Shown here: positions 7,710-16,108 of the stretch, in pieces
How positions within the stretch are numbered: the stretch's first letter is position 1
Layout of the letters: the number at the start of each line of letters is the position of its first letter
DNA from: Clostridia bacterium
GTDB lineage: Bacteria; Bacillota; Clostridia; Oscillospirales; CAG-272
DNA: 32,483 bases
Direction of reading: 5' to 3'
Assembly: GCA_017463405.1 (NCBI GenBank)
Contig: JAFTPJ010000102.1
Coordinates: 1 to 32,483 of the forward strand
Notes under the pieces: generated by a model
The model's input: the letters and a program-made list of their open reading frames with translations, nothing else
The model's database searches: none
Told to the model about the DNA's origin: nothing
Made by a program: the position numbers and the translations under genes

Positions 7710-8408
7710 ATGAGCATCGACAGAGAAAAACAGATACTTGAAATATTGCTTAAGGAAAAAAAAGTAAGTGTGCCTGATCTTGCCAAAACATTATTTATCA
7801 GCGAGCCATCTATAAGGCGAGATCTTCAAAGCCTTGAAACGCAAAATCTTATAAAACGTGTCCATGGCGGAGCAGTTCTTGAAGAAACGGCGCTTTCAAA
7901 AAATAAAATACCGTTTTTAATCAGAGAATACGAGCAGAGCGGTGCCAAAGCTATGATTGCAAAAAAAGCGATCAATTTCATTTGCGACAACAATATTATA
8001 TTTTTGGATGCGTCAACAAGCTGCTATTATTTGATTCCTTTTCTTGCATCAAAAAAAAATTTGACAGTTATTACAAACGGTGTGAAAGCGCTGACAAAAT
8101 TAGCCGAATACGGAATAAATACGATCTCTACGGGCGGAAATCTTCTTAATAGTTGTTTGGCACTGGTTGGTGAAGAGGCATACAAAACAATAGATATGTA
8201 TAATGCCGATGTTGCACTGTTTTCTTGCCGTGGAGTTTCTGATGACGGATATCTTACGGACATTTCTCCCGAAGAAAATTACGTAAGAAAGAGAATGATA
8301 CAACGTGCGAAAAGATCCTACCTACTTTGTGCAAATGAAAAAATCGGCAAAAGTTATTTTCACAATCTCTGCCACAAAGATGATATTACCGAAGTAATAC
8401 ATGAATAG
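7710..8408 (+). CDS. DeoR-family transcriptional regulator
   Basis: A 232-residue regulator of ordinary family length. Residues 1-57 form the winged helix-turn-helix with the DeoR signature (VSVPDLAKTLFISEPSIRRD, then LIKRVHGGAV). The rest is the DeoR sensor domain, related to sugar-phosphate isomerases, with FLDASTSCYYLIPFL, TVITNG, STGGNL and ADVALFSCRGVSDDGYLTD. Family members sense phosphorylated sugars or glycerol-3-phosphate; here glycerol-3-phosphate is a reasonable guess because the divergent operon encodes GDPD and a GpsA-like enzyme. AGAGGTG lies 8 bases before the ATG. The gene is visibly richer in A and T than clpC next to it. Confidence 0.9.
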   Translation: MSIDREKQILEILLKEKKVSVPDLAKTLFISEPSIRRDLQSLETQNLIKRVHGGAVLEETALSKNKIPFLIREYEQSGAKAMIAKKAINFICDNNIIFLDASTSCYYLIPFLASKKNLTVITNGVKALTKLAEYGINTISTGGNLLNSCLALVGEEAYKTIDMYNADVALFSCRGVSDDGYLTDISPEENYVRKRMIQRAKRSYLLCANEKIGKSYFHNLCHKDDITEVIHE

Positions 8409-8419
8409 GCCGAGAAAAG

Positions 8420-8466
8420 AAGAGGCGGAGTAAATTGCTTTTAAAAAGCTTTTTACTCTGCCTCTT
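8420..8466. terminator. Hairpin between convergent deoR-type gene and clpC
   Basis: Arms 8420-8434 (AAGAGGCGGAGTAAA) and 8452-8466 pair over 15 positions with one G-U pair. The minus-strand exit is TTTTCTCG, suiting the end of the clpC operon. The plus-strand side lacks a T-run, so termination of the DeoR-type transcript here is less certain. Confidence 0.6.
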
Positions 8467-8484
8467 GCTATTCAACGATATGAA

Positions 8485-8536
8485 AAAACTATCCTTTAGA
8501 GAACAGTTTTAAATGAAAATGCTTTTTTGGAAATTT
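8485..8536 (-). repeat. Right copy of two-block inverted repeat
   Basis: Inverted partner of 5512-5562. Block 2 is 8485-8505 and block 1 is 8517-8536. Block 1 runs into the clpC stop codon (8535-8537), so the clpC 3' end marks this boundary of the glycerophosphodiester module. Confidence 0.7.
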
Positions 8537-10985
8537 ATTTTTTCTTGAAAATGATCGATCCGTTCTCGACATCCGTTTCAACGGTATCGCCTGCGGCGAG
8601 CCTGCCCTCCAGCATCTCTCCGGAAAGCGCATCCTCCACCAATCGAACCACTGCACGGCGCAACGGACGTGCACCATAAGCATCATCGAATCCTTCCTTG
8701 GCAAGCAGGGAAGCAACGGCAGGAGTAAAGGTGAGCGCGATGCCGAGATCTCTGACACGTTTTTTGACGTTGTCGAGCATTAGATCTGCGATCTTCTCAA
8801 TGTTTTCCTTTGTGAGACTGTTGAAAATAATAATATCGTCGATACGATTGAGAAATTCGGGACGGAAGGTTCCCTTGAGCGCACTCATCATGCGCGCCTT
8901 TTTTTCTTCGACGTCATTTCCTGCGGTATTATCCGCTGTGAAGCCGAGAGATTTGGCAGAATGCAGATCACCTGCACCGACATTTGAGGTGAGAATAATA
9001 ACCGTGTTTCGAAAATCCACGTGCCGTCCTTGCGAATCGGTTAATACGCCGTCCTCCAGAACCTGCAACAGGATATTGAAAACGTCGGGATGTGCCTTTT
9101 CGATTTCATCAAACAAAACCACGGAATAGGGCTTACGGCGAATCCGTTCAGTCAGCTGTCCGCCCTCCTCAAATCCGACGTAGCCGGGAGGGGATCCGAT
9201 CAGCTTGGAAACGCTGTGTTTTTCCATATATTCGGACATATCGAGACGGATCATTGCCGCACTGTCACCGAACATGATTTCCGCCAATGCCTTGGTCAGC
9301 TCGGTTTTCCCGATTCCTGTAGGTCCCATGAAGATAAACGAACCGACAGGACGTTTGGGATCCTTCAATCCCATTCTGCCGCGGCGGATCGCCTTTGCGA
9401 CGGCTTCCACTGCCTCGTCCTGTCCGATAACGCGCTCTTTGAGCAACTCGTTCAGGTGCAACAGCTTTTCGCTTTCCTCCTCCAGGAGCTTGTTGACAGG
9501 AATCCCCGTCCATTGCGTTACGACGTCCGCAATATCGGTATCGCGAACGGTAGGGACGTTGTCCTCCTGCGTCTGCGTCCACACCTCTTTTTTCTCGTCG
9601 TGTTCTTTCTTGAGCGCTTGCTCTTCATCGCGCAGTTTGGCGGCTCTTTCAAAGTCCTGCGAAGTGATCGCTTCTTCCTTTTCCTTTGCCAGTGCTTTGA
9701 TCCGCTCCTCCAGCTCCTTCAGATCGGGCGGTGACGTGCGGGCATGAATACGCAAGCGTGATGCCGCCTCATCGATCAGGTCGATCGCTTTATCCGGTAA
9801 AAAGCGGTCGGTGATATAGCGAACGGAAAGATTGACCGCTGCCTCCAGTGCCTCATCCGAAATTTTCAGCTTGTGGTGTGCCTCGTACTTGTCGCGAAGT
9901 CCCTTCAGAATTTGCAGGGCATCTTCGTGATTGGGCTCTCCGACGGTGACAGATTGGAATCTCCGTTCCAGTGCCGCATCCTTTTCAATGTGCTTTCTGT
10001 ACTCCGAAATGGTCGTGGCGCCGATAACCTGCATCTCACCGCGCGCCAGAGCGGGTTTTATGATATTCGCTGCATCTACCGCCCCCTCTGCGGCACCTGC
10101 ACCGATCAAGGTGTGGATTTCATCGATAAAGAGGATGATTTCGGGGTTTTTACGAACCTCCTCCATTACGTTCTTAAAGCGTTCCTCAAATTCGCCACGG
10201 TATTTCGCTCCCGCGATCATCGAAGCAATATCGAGCGTAACGATTGTTTTTTTCATGAGATTTTCGGGAACGTTTCCAGCGACAATCCGCTGCGCCAATC
10301 CCTCCACGACCGCAGTTTTACCGACGCCCGGCTCACCGATCAAGCACGGATTGTTTTTGGTGCGGCGGGAAAGAATCTGAATCACACGGTCGGTCTCATT
10401 CTCTCGTCCGATGATTGGGTCGATCTTGCCCGATGCCGCCATTTCGTTCAGATCTCGCGCAAAGCTTTTCAGCGCCTGCATACGATCCAGTATGCTTTTT
10501 CCTTTTCCTGTATCCTTTCTGCCCGGATTCGATCCGGACTCATCTCCGCTCGAGGAGCGCAGGAATGAGGAAAGGTCATTCCGCAGCTCTCCCACGGAAA
10601 TATTCATGGATTCAAGAATTTTGACAGCGACACAGTCCTCCTCGCCGAGAAGCGCCGCGAGCAGATGTTCGGTTCCGATATAATCCTGCCCGTTCTTTTG
10701 CGCTTCCAGGAGTGAGGTCTGAATGATGTTTTTTGTCCGCGGTGTCATATCAACCGCAGATACCGAGGAGGGAGCGCCGACGCCCGCCAATTGAATGACA
10801 GCGTTTTTGATCTTTTCGAGCTCGGCACCGCGTTCCTTCAGATAATGTGCTGCAACGCCGCTTTCCTCTCGGCATAGCCCCAGTAAGAGATGCTCCGAGC
10901 CGATATAGGTATGTCCCATTTCAGCTGCACTCTGCAGGGAATAATTGAGTACATTTTGTGCCTTCTGTGTGAATCTGTTTTGCAT
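8535..10985 (-). CDS. clpC: ATP-dependent Clp protease ATPase subunit ClpC
   Basis: An 816-residue class I Hsp100 unfoldase of full length. Two N-domain repeats occupy about residues 1-145 ([16 protein letters not shown] and [16 protein letters not shown]). The first AAA domain has Walker A GEPGVGKT and Walker B LFIDEIH. A UVR-containing middle domain follows ([27 protein letters not shown]). The second AAA domain has [10 protein letters not shown] and [14 protein letters not shown], then a D2 small domain. ClpC unfolds damaged or phosphoarginine-tagged proteins and feeds them to ClpP. It closes the ctsR-mcsA-mcsB-clpC operon and lies 52 bases after mcsB, with AAAGGA about 11 bases before the ATG. 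CtsR heptads upstream of ctsR imply heat or stress control. Confidence 0.97.
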   Translation of the reverse strand: MQNRFTQKAQNVLNYSLQSAAEMGHTYIGSEHLLLGLCREESGVAAHYLKERGAELEKIKNAVIQLAGVGAPSSVSAVDMTPRTKNIIQTSLLEAQKNGQDYIGTEHLLAALLGEEDCVAVKILESMNISVGELRNDLSSFLRSSSGDESGSNPGRKDTGKGKSILDRMQALKSFARDLNEMAASGKIDPIIGRENETDRVIQILSRRTKNNPCLIGEPGVGKTAVVEGLAQRIVAGNVPENLMKKTIVTLDIASMIAGAKYRGEFEERFKNVMEEVRKNPEIILFIDEIHTLIGAGAAEGAVDAANIIKPALARGEMQVIGATTISEYRKHIEKDAALERRFQSVTVGEPNHEDALQILKGLRDKYEAHHKLKISDEALEAAVNLSVRYITDRFLPDKAIDLIDEAASRLRIHARTSPPDLKELEERIKALAKEKEEAITSQDFERAAKLRDEEQALKKEHDEKKEVWTQTQEDNVPTVRDTDIADVVTQWTGIPVNKLLEEESEKLLHLNELLKERVIGQDEAVEAVAKAIRRGRMGLKDPKRPVGSFIFMGPTGIGKTELTKALAEIMFGDSAAMIRLDMSEYMEKHSVSKLIGSPPGYVGFEEGGQLTERIRRKPYSVVLFDEIEKAHPDVFNILLQVLEDGVLTDSQGRHVDFRNTVIILTSNVGAGDLHSAKSLGFTADNTAGNDVEEKKARMMSALKGTFRPEFLNRIDDIIIFNSLTKENIEKIADLMLDNVKKRVRDLGIALTFTPAVASLLAKEGFDDAYGARPLRRAVVRLVEDALSGEMLEGRLAAGDTVETDVENGSIIFKKK

Positions 10986-11037
10986 AGTTGTTTCAGATCC
11001 TTTCTTTTAGGGTTTCTCCGACGGAATCGAAGGAGAA

Positions 11038-12057
11038 TTATTTTTTGTTCAAAATATTCTGTATCTTCTGCGCCCGCAGCTTGTCCCGCGCGCTCTCACC
11101 TTTAGGGGTGTTTTCCGAGGACAGCGTCAGCGTTGCGGGCATTGCCTCTACAAGAAGTGTTCCAAGCTGCTCGTAGGTGATGTTGGAAACAATACCGAGC
11201 GCAATTCCGAAGCGCACATCGGCAAAGAGCTTGATAAATTCGGAGGAGGAGATCATATACGCATATTTCAATATTCCCTCGCTCCGCAGGATATGATCAC
11301 TCAAGCGTTCCAGTGCATCTCCCGTAATTGCTTTTCTTGCCTTTTGCTCGCTTTCCGAGATCTGTCGAATCGCATCGTTCATTTTTTTCAAGGTTTCTTC
11401 CTCTGTGATGCCGAGTGTGATCTGATTGGAAATCTGATACATGTAACCCGCCGTTCCACTGCCTTCTCCGAACAGTCCTCGCACGGTAAGACCAAGCTTG
11501 GAGAGCTGATTCGCAAGGGAGTTCATATATCCCGCACGGGTCAGTGCCGGCAGGAACATCATCACCGATGCTCTCATACCCGTTCCCAGGTTTGTGGGGC
11601 AGTGCGTCAGATATCCCAGTTGCTCACTGTACGAAAAATCAAAATCCTCATCCAGTCTTTTTTCCGTATTTGAGGCGTTTTTATAGGCTTCCTCAAGCGC
11701 AAGTCCCGGAAGAATGGATTGAATGCGAAGATGATCTTCCTCGCACACCATCACGGCGATTCCTTGCTGCTCCATCAAAAAGAGTGCATGCGGCGACTCC
11801 TTAGTGGCAAATTCTGGGCTGACATAATGGCGTTCCACATAGGAGGTTGCCATGATCGGAGAAAGATCGGCAAAATTGATCTTTCGAAAGCCGGAGGCAT
11901 CCAACGGTATGGACACCTTTTCGATGATCTCATTCGCCCCATTTGCATCCAGACGCGAGACGAACGGGTATCCGTTGATATTTCTTGCCAGGCGAACACG
12001 GGAGCTGATAACCGTGTCGGCGGACTGTCCTGTCGTATTATACCATGCCATGATCAT
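11038..12057 (-). CDS. mcsB: Protein arginine kinase McsB
   Basis: A 339-residue guanidino-phosphotransferase relative that phosphorylates protein arginines, marking them for ClpC-ClpP and inactivating CtsR. Visible signatures are SSRVRLARN near residue 20, THCPTNLGTGMRASVMMFLP, and GLFGEGSGTAGYMYQISNQ of the phosphagen-kinase fold. A C-terminal ARDKLRAQKI contains the RD pair that in studied McsB forms the phosphoarginine-binding pocket. The start at 12057 overlaps the mcsA stop in an ATGA; an ATG two codons later (12051) is equally possible, being 10 rather than 4 bases from the AGGAGG site. Tight overlap with mcsA fits their activator-kinase partnership. Confidence 0.96.
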   Translation of the reverse strand: MIMAWYNTTGQSADTVISSRVRLARNINGYPFVSRLDANGANEIIEKVSIPLDASGFRKINFADLSPIMATSYVERHYVSPEFATKESPHALFLMEQQGIAVMVCEEDHLRIQSILPGLALEEAYKNASNTEKRLDEDFDFSYSEQLGYLTHCPTNLGTGMRASVMMFLPALTRAGYMNSLANQLSKLGLTVRGLFGEGSGTAGYMYQISNQITLGITEEETLKKMNDAIRQISESEQKARKAITGDALERLSDHILRSEGILKYAYMISSSEFIKLFADVRFGIALGIVSNITYEQLGTLLVEAMPATLTLSSENTPKGESARDKLRAQKIQNILNKK

Positions 12058-12599
12058 TCTTCCTCCTTTTTTGTTCCTTCGGATTCCATTTGACGGATTT
12101 CGTCGCGCAGGGCTGCCGCACGCTCAAAATCTTCGTTTGTAATAGCATCCTTCATTGATTTTTTCAGATTTTCAAGCTTACGCGCGCGCTCCTGCTGTGC
12201 ACGGTGTCGCGCGGGAATTTTACCTGTGTGCGTCGTAGTACCGTGTACCGATTGAATCATGCGGGAAAGCTCGTTGGAAAATACGGTATAGCATTCGGCG
12301 CACCCGACCCGTCCATCACGAGCAATATCCGAATACGAACAGCCGCAAGTTCCGCATTTCTTCTCGGCAGGCACGCTCATCTGCGTGGGAAGTCCGAAAA
12401 ATCCACCGAATAAATTGTCATGCAGCTCGGAAAAAGGATCGGCAAAGGTTCCGATCATCGAGGTAATATCCTGCAGATCTCCCTTTTCACGAAGCTTTGC
12501 GGCGCATTCACCGCAAAGGGAATAAGCACGGGTTTTTCCGTTGATATTTTCATTATAAAAGACCGTCGCAGTCCTTTTTTTGCATTTTTCGCAAAGCAT
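12054..12599 (-). CDS. mcsA: McsA, zinc-finger activator of McsB
   Basis: A 181-residue protein with the McsA layout. Paired CxxC zinc-binding motifs lie at CEKC (3-6) and CGEC (29-32), and again at CGTC and CAEC near residues 87-108. A C-terminal UVR coiled segment follows (MKDAITNEDFERAAALRDEIRQME). McsA binds and stimulates the McsB arginine kinase and modulates CtsR. The gene overlaps mcsB by four bases. Its ATG follows AAAGGA at about 8 bases. Confidence 0.95.
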   Translation of the reverse strand: MLCEKCKKRTATVFYNENINGKTRAYSLCGECAAKLREKGDLQDITSMIGTFADPFSELHDNLFGGFFGLPTQMSVPAEKKCGTCGCSYSDIARDGRVGCAECYTVFSNELSRMIQSVHGTTTHTGKIPARHRAQQERARKLENLKKSMKDAITNEDFERAAALRDEIRQMESEGTKKEEE

Positions 12600-12721
12600 T
12601 TGTTATCAATCCTTTCTTTTTCGGATGTCAGCGCATCCTTTTGTATTATTATAGTACTTTTCGTGCGCAGATTTTGTCGCATTCTCTGCAATTTGAAAAA
12701 ATATGGTAAATTTTACCTAAT

Positions 12722-13168
12722 TCACATCATCGAAAGAATCATCTGCTTAAAAATATCAGCACGAACCATATTCCGAAGTTGAGTGGGAACTGCCGACAGT
12801 GCGGAATTGGAGATGGATGCATACGCCATCTTAAACTCACGCTCGGAGAGATAATCATTTCCGAACAGATTTTTCAGATATGCAATTGCTTCGCTCTCGT
12901 CAATGGAAGTTCCGATCGCACAGAAAAAGTGCATCAGATATTCGTTGCGTCCCAGTTGCTTGCGCACAATGCGGATACAGCCTCCGCCACCGCGACGGGA
13001 TTCAATCACGTAACCGCGTTCGGGGGTAAAACGGGAAGAAATCACATAGCTGATCTGGCTGGGAACACAACCGAGACGGCTTGCCATCTCGTTTCGTTGC
13101 AGCTCGAGCGTACCTCCGCTTTCGTTCAGCATTTCTTCTATCATTTGAGCAATGTAATCTGCAAGCAT
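12722..13168 (-). CDS. ctsR: Transcriptional repressor CtsR
   Basis: A 148-residue repressor of class III heat-shock genes with the usual length. The N-terminal winged helix (residues 1-65) contains LQRNEMASRLGCVPSQISYVISSRFTPERGYVIESRRGGGG; the glycine-rich RGGGG wing inserts in the DNA minor groove and acts as heat sensor in studied CtsR proteins. The C-terminal half forms the dimerisation region that McsB and ClpC act on. It leads the operon with mcsA, mcsB and clpC. Three matching operator boxes surround its promoter, so autorepression is expected. An AT-rich 6-bp hairpin with T6 (about 12690-12717) follows its stop and might reduce read-through into mcsA. Confidence 0.97.
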   Translation of the reverse strand: MLADYIAQMIEEMLNESGGTLELQRNEMASRLGCVPSQISYVISSRFTPERGYVIESRRGGGGCIRIVRKQLGRNEYLMHFFCAIGTSIDESEAIAYLKNLFGNDYLSEREFKMAYASISNSALSAVPTQLRNMVRADIFKQMILSMM

Positions 13169-13182
13169 TTCTTTCTCCTTTT

Positions 13183-13199
13183 TTTGACTTTCTTTGACT
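13183..13199 (-). promoter_or_regulatory. CtsR operator box A
   Basis: On the minus strand this reads AGTCAAA-GAA-AGTCAAA, two heptads with a 3-base gap, the known CtsR operator layout (RGTCAAA-N3-RGTCAAA). It lies between the transcription start and the ribosome site of ctsR. Confidence 0.85.
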
Positions 13200-13209
13200 T
13201 TACGAGATT

Positions 13210-13238
13210 ATTATACAGCAAAAGTCAAGCAAAGTCAA
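13210..13238 (-). promoter_or_regulatory. SigA promoter of the ctsR-mcsA-mcsB-clpC operon
   Basis: On the minus strand TTGACT (13233-13238), 17 bases, TATAAT (13210-13215). The -35 is itself half of a CtsR heptad, so repressor and polymerase compete directly. Confidence 0.85.
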
Positions 13239-13255
13239 AGTCAATAAAAGTCAAA
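13223..13255 (+). promoter_or_regulatory. Overlapping CtsR operator boxes B and C
   Basis: Box B is AGTCAAG-CAA-AGTCAAA (13223-13239). Box C is AGTCAAT-AAA-AGTCAAA (13239-13255), sharing one base with B. They are opposite in orientation to box A and cover the -35 of the ctsR promoter. Confidence 0.8.
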
Positions 13256-13340
13256 TATGCTCAATGAAAGGACATTAGAAGCGAAATTTTCGGTTTTTAA
13301 TATGTTTTTCTCTTTTTTTCGCATTTTTTCTCGTTTTTTT

Positions 13341-13359
13341 GAAAATGAAAATCATTCAC
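13341..13359. promoter_or_regulatory. Possible Fur box upstream of dxs
   Basis: GAAAATGAAAATCATTCAC matches the classical 19-base Fur box GATAATGATAATCATTATC at 15 of 19 positions. It lies 33 bases upstream of the dxs -35. The surroundings are very AT-rich, which raises the chance of a coincidental match. Confidence 0.3.
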
Positions 13360-13392
13360 TTGAGAATACCGACTGATCTGTTTATGTTTCTC

Positions 13393-13421
13393 TTGACAAA
13401 AATAAAAAATTATGTTATACT
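13393..13421 (+). promoter_or_regulatory. SigA promoter of dxs
   Basis: TTGACA (13393-13398), 17 bases, TATACT (13416-13421), with a leader of about 35 bases to the GTG start. Confidence 0.8.
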
Positions 13422-13462
13422 AATCAAAAATGCTTTGACAAAATCGGAAAGGAGGCGACACG

Positions 13463-15376
13463 GTGACAAACGAAACAGAAAACAAAAATCAGCAATTTCC
13501 GCTTCTGGAAAAAATCAATACTCCAGATGATGTAAAACAAATGTCAAAGGAAGAGATAGAGTCTCTGGCAGAAGAAATCCGAAAATTTCTGATCCACCGC
13601 ATCACCGAAAACGGAGGGCATTTGGCCTCCAATCTCGGTGTTGTAGAGTTGACATTGGCAATCCACCGTGTATTTTCCACACCGCATGACCATGTGATCT
13701 TTGATGTTGGACATCAAAGCTATATTCATAAGCTTTTGACAGGCAGACGCGATCGCTTTGATTCGCTCCGTCAGGGCGGTGGTATCAGCGGATTTCCGAA
13801 AATCAGTGAAAGTGAGCACGATTGCTTTGGCACGGGGCACAGTTCCACATCACTTTCAGCGGCACTCGGTTTTGCGGAATCGGACAAGCTGCGAGGCTCG
13901 GATGCCTATACCGTTTGCGTATTCGGTGACGGCGCTTATACCGGTGGAATGATACATGAGGCACTCAACAACTGCCGAAAAAATCTCCGATTGATTATTA
14001 TTTTAAATGAAAATGAAATGTCCATTTCAAAGAACATCGGAAGATTTGCAAAATCGCTTTCCAAATTACGTTCCTCGAAAGGGTACTTCCGCACCAAAAA
14101 TGCAACGGCATCCTTTCTGCAAAAGATTCCGCTGGTAGGCAAAAAACTGTTTTCTGGTCTTTTAAAGATGAAAATGTTGCTCAAATCCGCGCTTTACGGC
14201 AGCAACTATTTTGAAAATCTCGGGCTTTATTATCTCGGACCCGTCGACGGAAATAATGAGGAGGCGGTTGAACAGCTTTTGCGCGAAGCCAAAAAAACAG
14301 GACAGAGTTGTGTGGTTCACCTGAAAACCAAGAAAGGAAAGGGCTATCCCCCCGCAGAAGCAACCCCCGACCGCTTTCACGGAATGTCACCGGCAGGTAA
14401 GTCCATACCCACGCAACGGAATTTTTCCGAGGAAATGGGCGCAATTCTGACCGAAGTCGCAAACAAGAACGAAAAAATCTGTGCCATTACGGCGGCAATG
14501 GCATCGGGAACGGGACTCGAGCAATTCCGTGTGGCGCATCCCGAACGGTTTTATGATGTCGGTATTGCCGAAGAGCATGCCGTGACCTTTGCGGCAGGAC
14601 TTGCTGCAAACGGATACCGTCCCGTAGTTGCAATCTACTCTACATTTTTGCAACGCGCTTATGATAATATCATTCACGATGTGGCATTACAGCAGCTTCC
14701 TGTGGTCTTTTGCATCGACCGTGCGGGGCTCAATGAAACCGACGGTGCGACACATCACGGAATTTTCGATGTTGCATTTTTATCCGAAATTCCCAATTTG
14801 CACCTCTATACACCAATTACACGTCGTGCGCTGTCCAATGCAATGCACGAATCTCTTCAGAGCAATCTGCCGTGTGCTATCCGATATCCGAACGGATATG
14901 AATCGGAAGAGGTTGTTTCCGCATTTTACGAAGATAAAAACGATCATCGAATCAGGACGAGAAACGACTATCTGCATGAGAAAAATAACTCCCCGGAGTC
15001 ACAGGATGCAATCCTGATTACGGACGGTCGTATCGTTGCGGAGGCGCTCAAGGCAAAGGCGCAGTTCAGGCAGCATGGGAAATCCCTTGGGCTGATCCTT
15101 CTGGAACAGCTCAAGCCTTATGAGAAAATTGCGGGCGAGATCGCACCTATGCTCCCGCAGAAGCCGTGCAAGATCTTGTTTTTAGAGGAAGAGATTCGAG
15201 CAGGCGGCATGGGAATGATGCTTTCCGATGCACTGACACCTTATGATGTGATGAAAAATAAAGATATTCACATCATGGCACTGGATGATGAATTCGGTAT
15301 ACAAACCTGTTGCGAACCCATTCGTCGCAGTGTAGGGCTAGACGATGCTCATATTCTCCACATTTTGAATCACTGA
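13463..15376 (+). CDS. dxs: 1-deoxy-D-xylulose-5-phosphate synthase
   Basis: A 637-residue thiamine-diphosphate enzyme that condenses pyruvate and glyceraldehyde-3-phosphate to DXP, the first step of the MEP isoprenoid pathway. The N-terminal part has GGHLASNLGVVELTLAIHRVF, FDVGHQSYIHKLLTGR, and the ThDP/Mg motif GDGAYTGGMIHEALNN...LNENEMSIS near residues 150-190. The central pyrimidine-binding part has GIAEEHAVTFAAGLA, FLQRAYDNIIHDVALQ and DRAGLNETDGATHHGIFD. A C-terminal transketolase domain follows. The GTG start is supported by AAAGGAGG 8 bases upstream. It stands alone, divergent from ctsR, with its own promoter. No strong terminator was seen after the stop. Confidence 0.96.
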   Translation: MTNETENKNQQFPLLEKINTPDDVKQMSKEEIESLAEEIRKFLIHRITENGGHLASNLGVVELTLAIHRVFSTPHDHVIFDVGHQSYIHKLLTGRRDRFDSLRQGGGISGFPKISESEHDCFGTGHSSTSLSAALGFAESDKLRGSDAYTVCVFGDGAYTGGMIHEALNNCRKNLRLIIILNENEMSISKNIGRFAKSLSKLRSSKGYFRTKNATASFLQKIPLVGKKLFSGLLKMKMLLKSALYGSNYFENLGLYYLGPVDGNNEEAVEQLLREAKKTGQSCVVHLKTKKGKGYPPAEATPDRFHGMSPAGKSIPTQRNFSEEMGAILTEVANKNEKICAITAAMASGTGLEQFRVAHPERFYDVGIAEEHAVTFAAGLAANGYRPVVAIYSTFLQRAYDNIIHDVALQQLPVVFCIDRAGLNETDGATHHGIFDVAFLSEIPNLHLYTPITRRALSNAMHESLQSNLPCAIRYPNGYESEEVVSAFYEDKNDHRIRTRNDYLHEKNNSPESQDAILITDGRIVAEALKAKAQFRQHGKSLGLILLEQLKPYEKIAGEIAPMLPQKPCKILFLEEEIRAGGMGMMLSDALTPYDVMKNKDIHIMALDDEFGIQTCCEPIRRSVGLDDAHILHILNH

Positions 15377-15420
15377 AGCTTTTTTTGAAATTTCTTCACA
15401 AAAAAATCATAGAAAAAGCA

Positions 15421-15455
15421 TTGACAATCTCATGATTATATGATAAAATAATCAT
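15421..15455 (+). promoter_or_regulatory. SigA promoter of the DUF1836 gene with overlapping inverted repeat
   Basis: TTGACA (15421-15426), 17 bases, TAAAAT (15444-15449). An 8-bp inverted repeat, ATGATTAT (15432-15439) and ATAATCAT (15448-15455), covers the spacer and -10 and is a plausible operator, perhaps for autoregulation by the adjacent DNA-binding-type protein. Confidence 0.65.
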
Positions 15456-15488
15456 CGGTAACAAATTGTCGGTCATGGAGGTTATGCA

Positions 15489-16067
15489 ATGAATCTACAG
15501 TTTTATGATGATTATATTCCAGGAACCAAGCTCAAAAAGGCAGATATGGAGAATCTCAGCGGTTTGGCATTCTTAAAGAAAGTGTTTTTCGTCAGCGACG
15601 GCGTGATGCTGACGCAGATCCGCGATATTTCCGGCATTGACAGCTCCACGCTGCAAAACTGGACAAAGCGCGGATGGGTCACCAATGCGAAGCTGAAAAA
15701 ATACAATATCGATCAGGTTGCGCATATTCTGATTATTAATATGTTGCGCTCCTGTATGCAGCTGGATCACATTGCGTTTCTGATTGAATATATCAACGGT
15801 GACGTTGAGGATACCAGTGACGATATCATCAAGGATTCCATTCTCTACGATTATATCTGTCGTATTTTGAATCATATCATGGAAACGGGTAACTGTGCAT
15901 TGGATTCTGTCAGCCAAGTTGTTGAAGAAATCACAGTGGATTACGTAGAGCCAATCCTAGGGGCAAAGGATCGGCTGAACCGTGCGCTCGAGGTCATCGT
16001 TATCACTTATTATTCCGCTTTGATGAAACAAAAAGCCACCAAGCTGCTGGAATCGCTTGGTGCGTAA
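15489..16067 (+). CDS. DUF1836 protein, putative DNA-binding regulator
   Basis: A 192-residue protein of the DUF1836 family. The N-terminal ~100 residues look like a MerR-type helix-turn-helix: VMLTQIRDISGIDSSTLQNWTKRGWVTNAKLKKYNIDQVAHILIINMLR. The remainder is helical with no known motif. Family members are thought to be transcription regulators, but the target is unknown here. GGAGG lies 7 bases before the ATG, and the gene has its own promoter with a palindrome over the -10. The transcript ends at a strong shared terminator with truB. No metal-binding cysteines or ligand pocket can be recognised. Confidence 0.85.
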   Translation: MNLQFYDDYIPGTKLKKADMENLSGLAFLKKVFFVSDGVMLTQIRDISGIDSSTLQNWTKRGWVTNAKLKKYNIDQVAHILIINMLRSCMQLDHIAFLIEYINGDVEDTSDDIIKDSILYDYICRILNHIMETGNCALDSVSQVVEEITVDYVEPILGAKDRLNRALEVIVITYYSALMKQKATKLLESLGA

Positions 16068-16069
16068 AA

Positions 16070-16105
16070 AAAGAACAGCGTTCACTGTATTGAATGCTGT
16101 TCTTT
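16070..16105. terminator. Bidirectional terminator between DUF1836 gene and truB
   Basis: Arms 16070-16084 (AAAGAACAGCGTTCA) and 16091-16105 pair over 15 positions with one G-U pair around a 6-base loop. T-runs follow on both strands (TTTTT after the right arm, TTTTTTT on the minus strand). Confidence 0.9.
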
Positions 16106-16108
16106 TTA

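Noticed and set aside
9873-10568. 231-residue plus-strand open frame opposite clpC
   Set aside because: Antisense to conserved ClpC AAA domain; open only because of codon bias.
13183-13255. Short regular repeats resembling a CRISPR array
   Set aside because: The units are 7-base CtsR heptads at 10-base steps, far too short, and are explained as operators.
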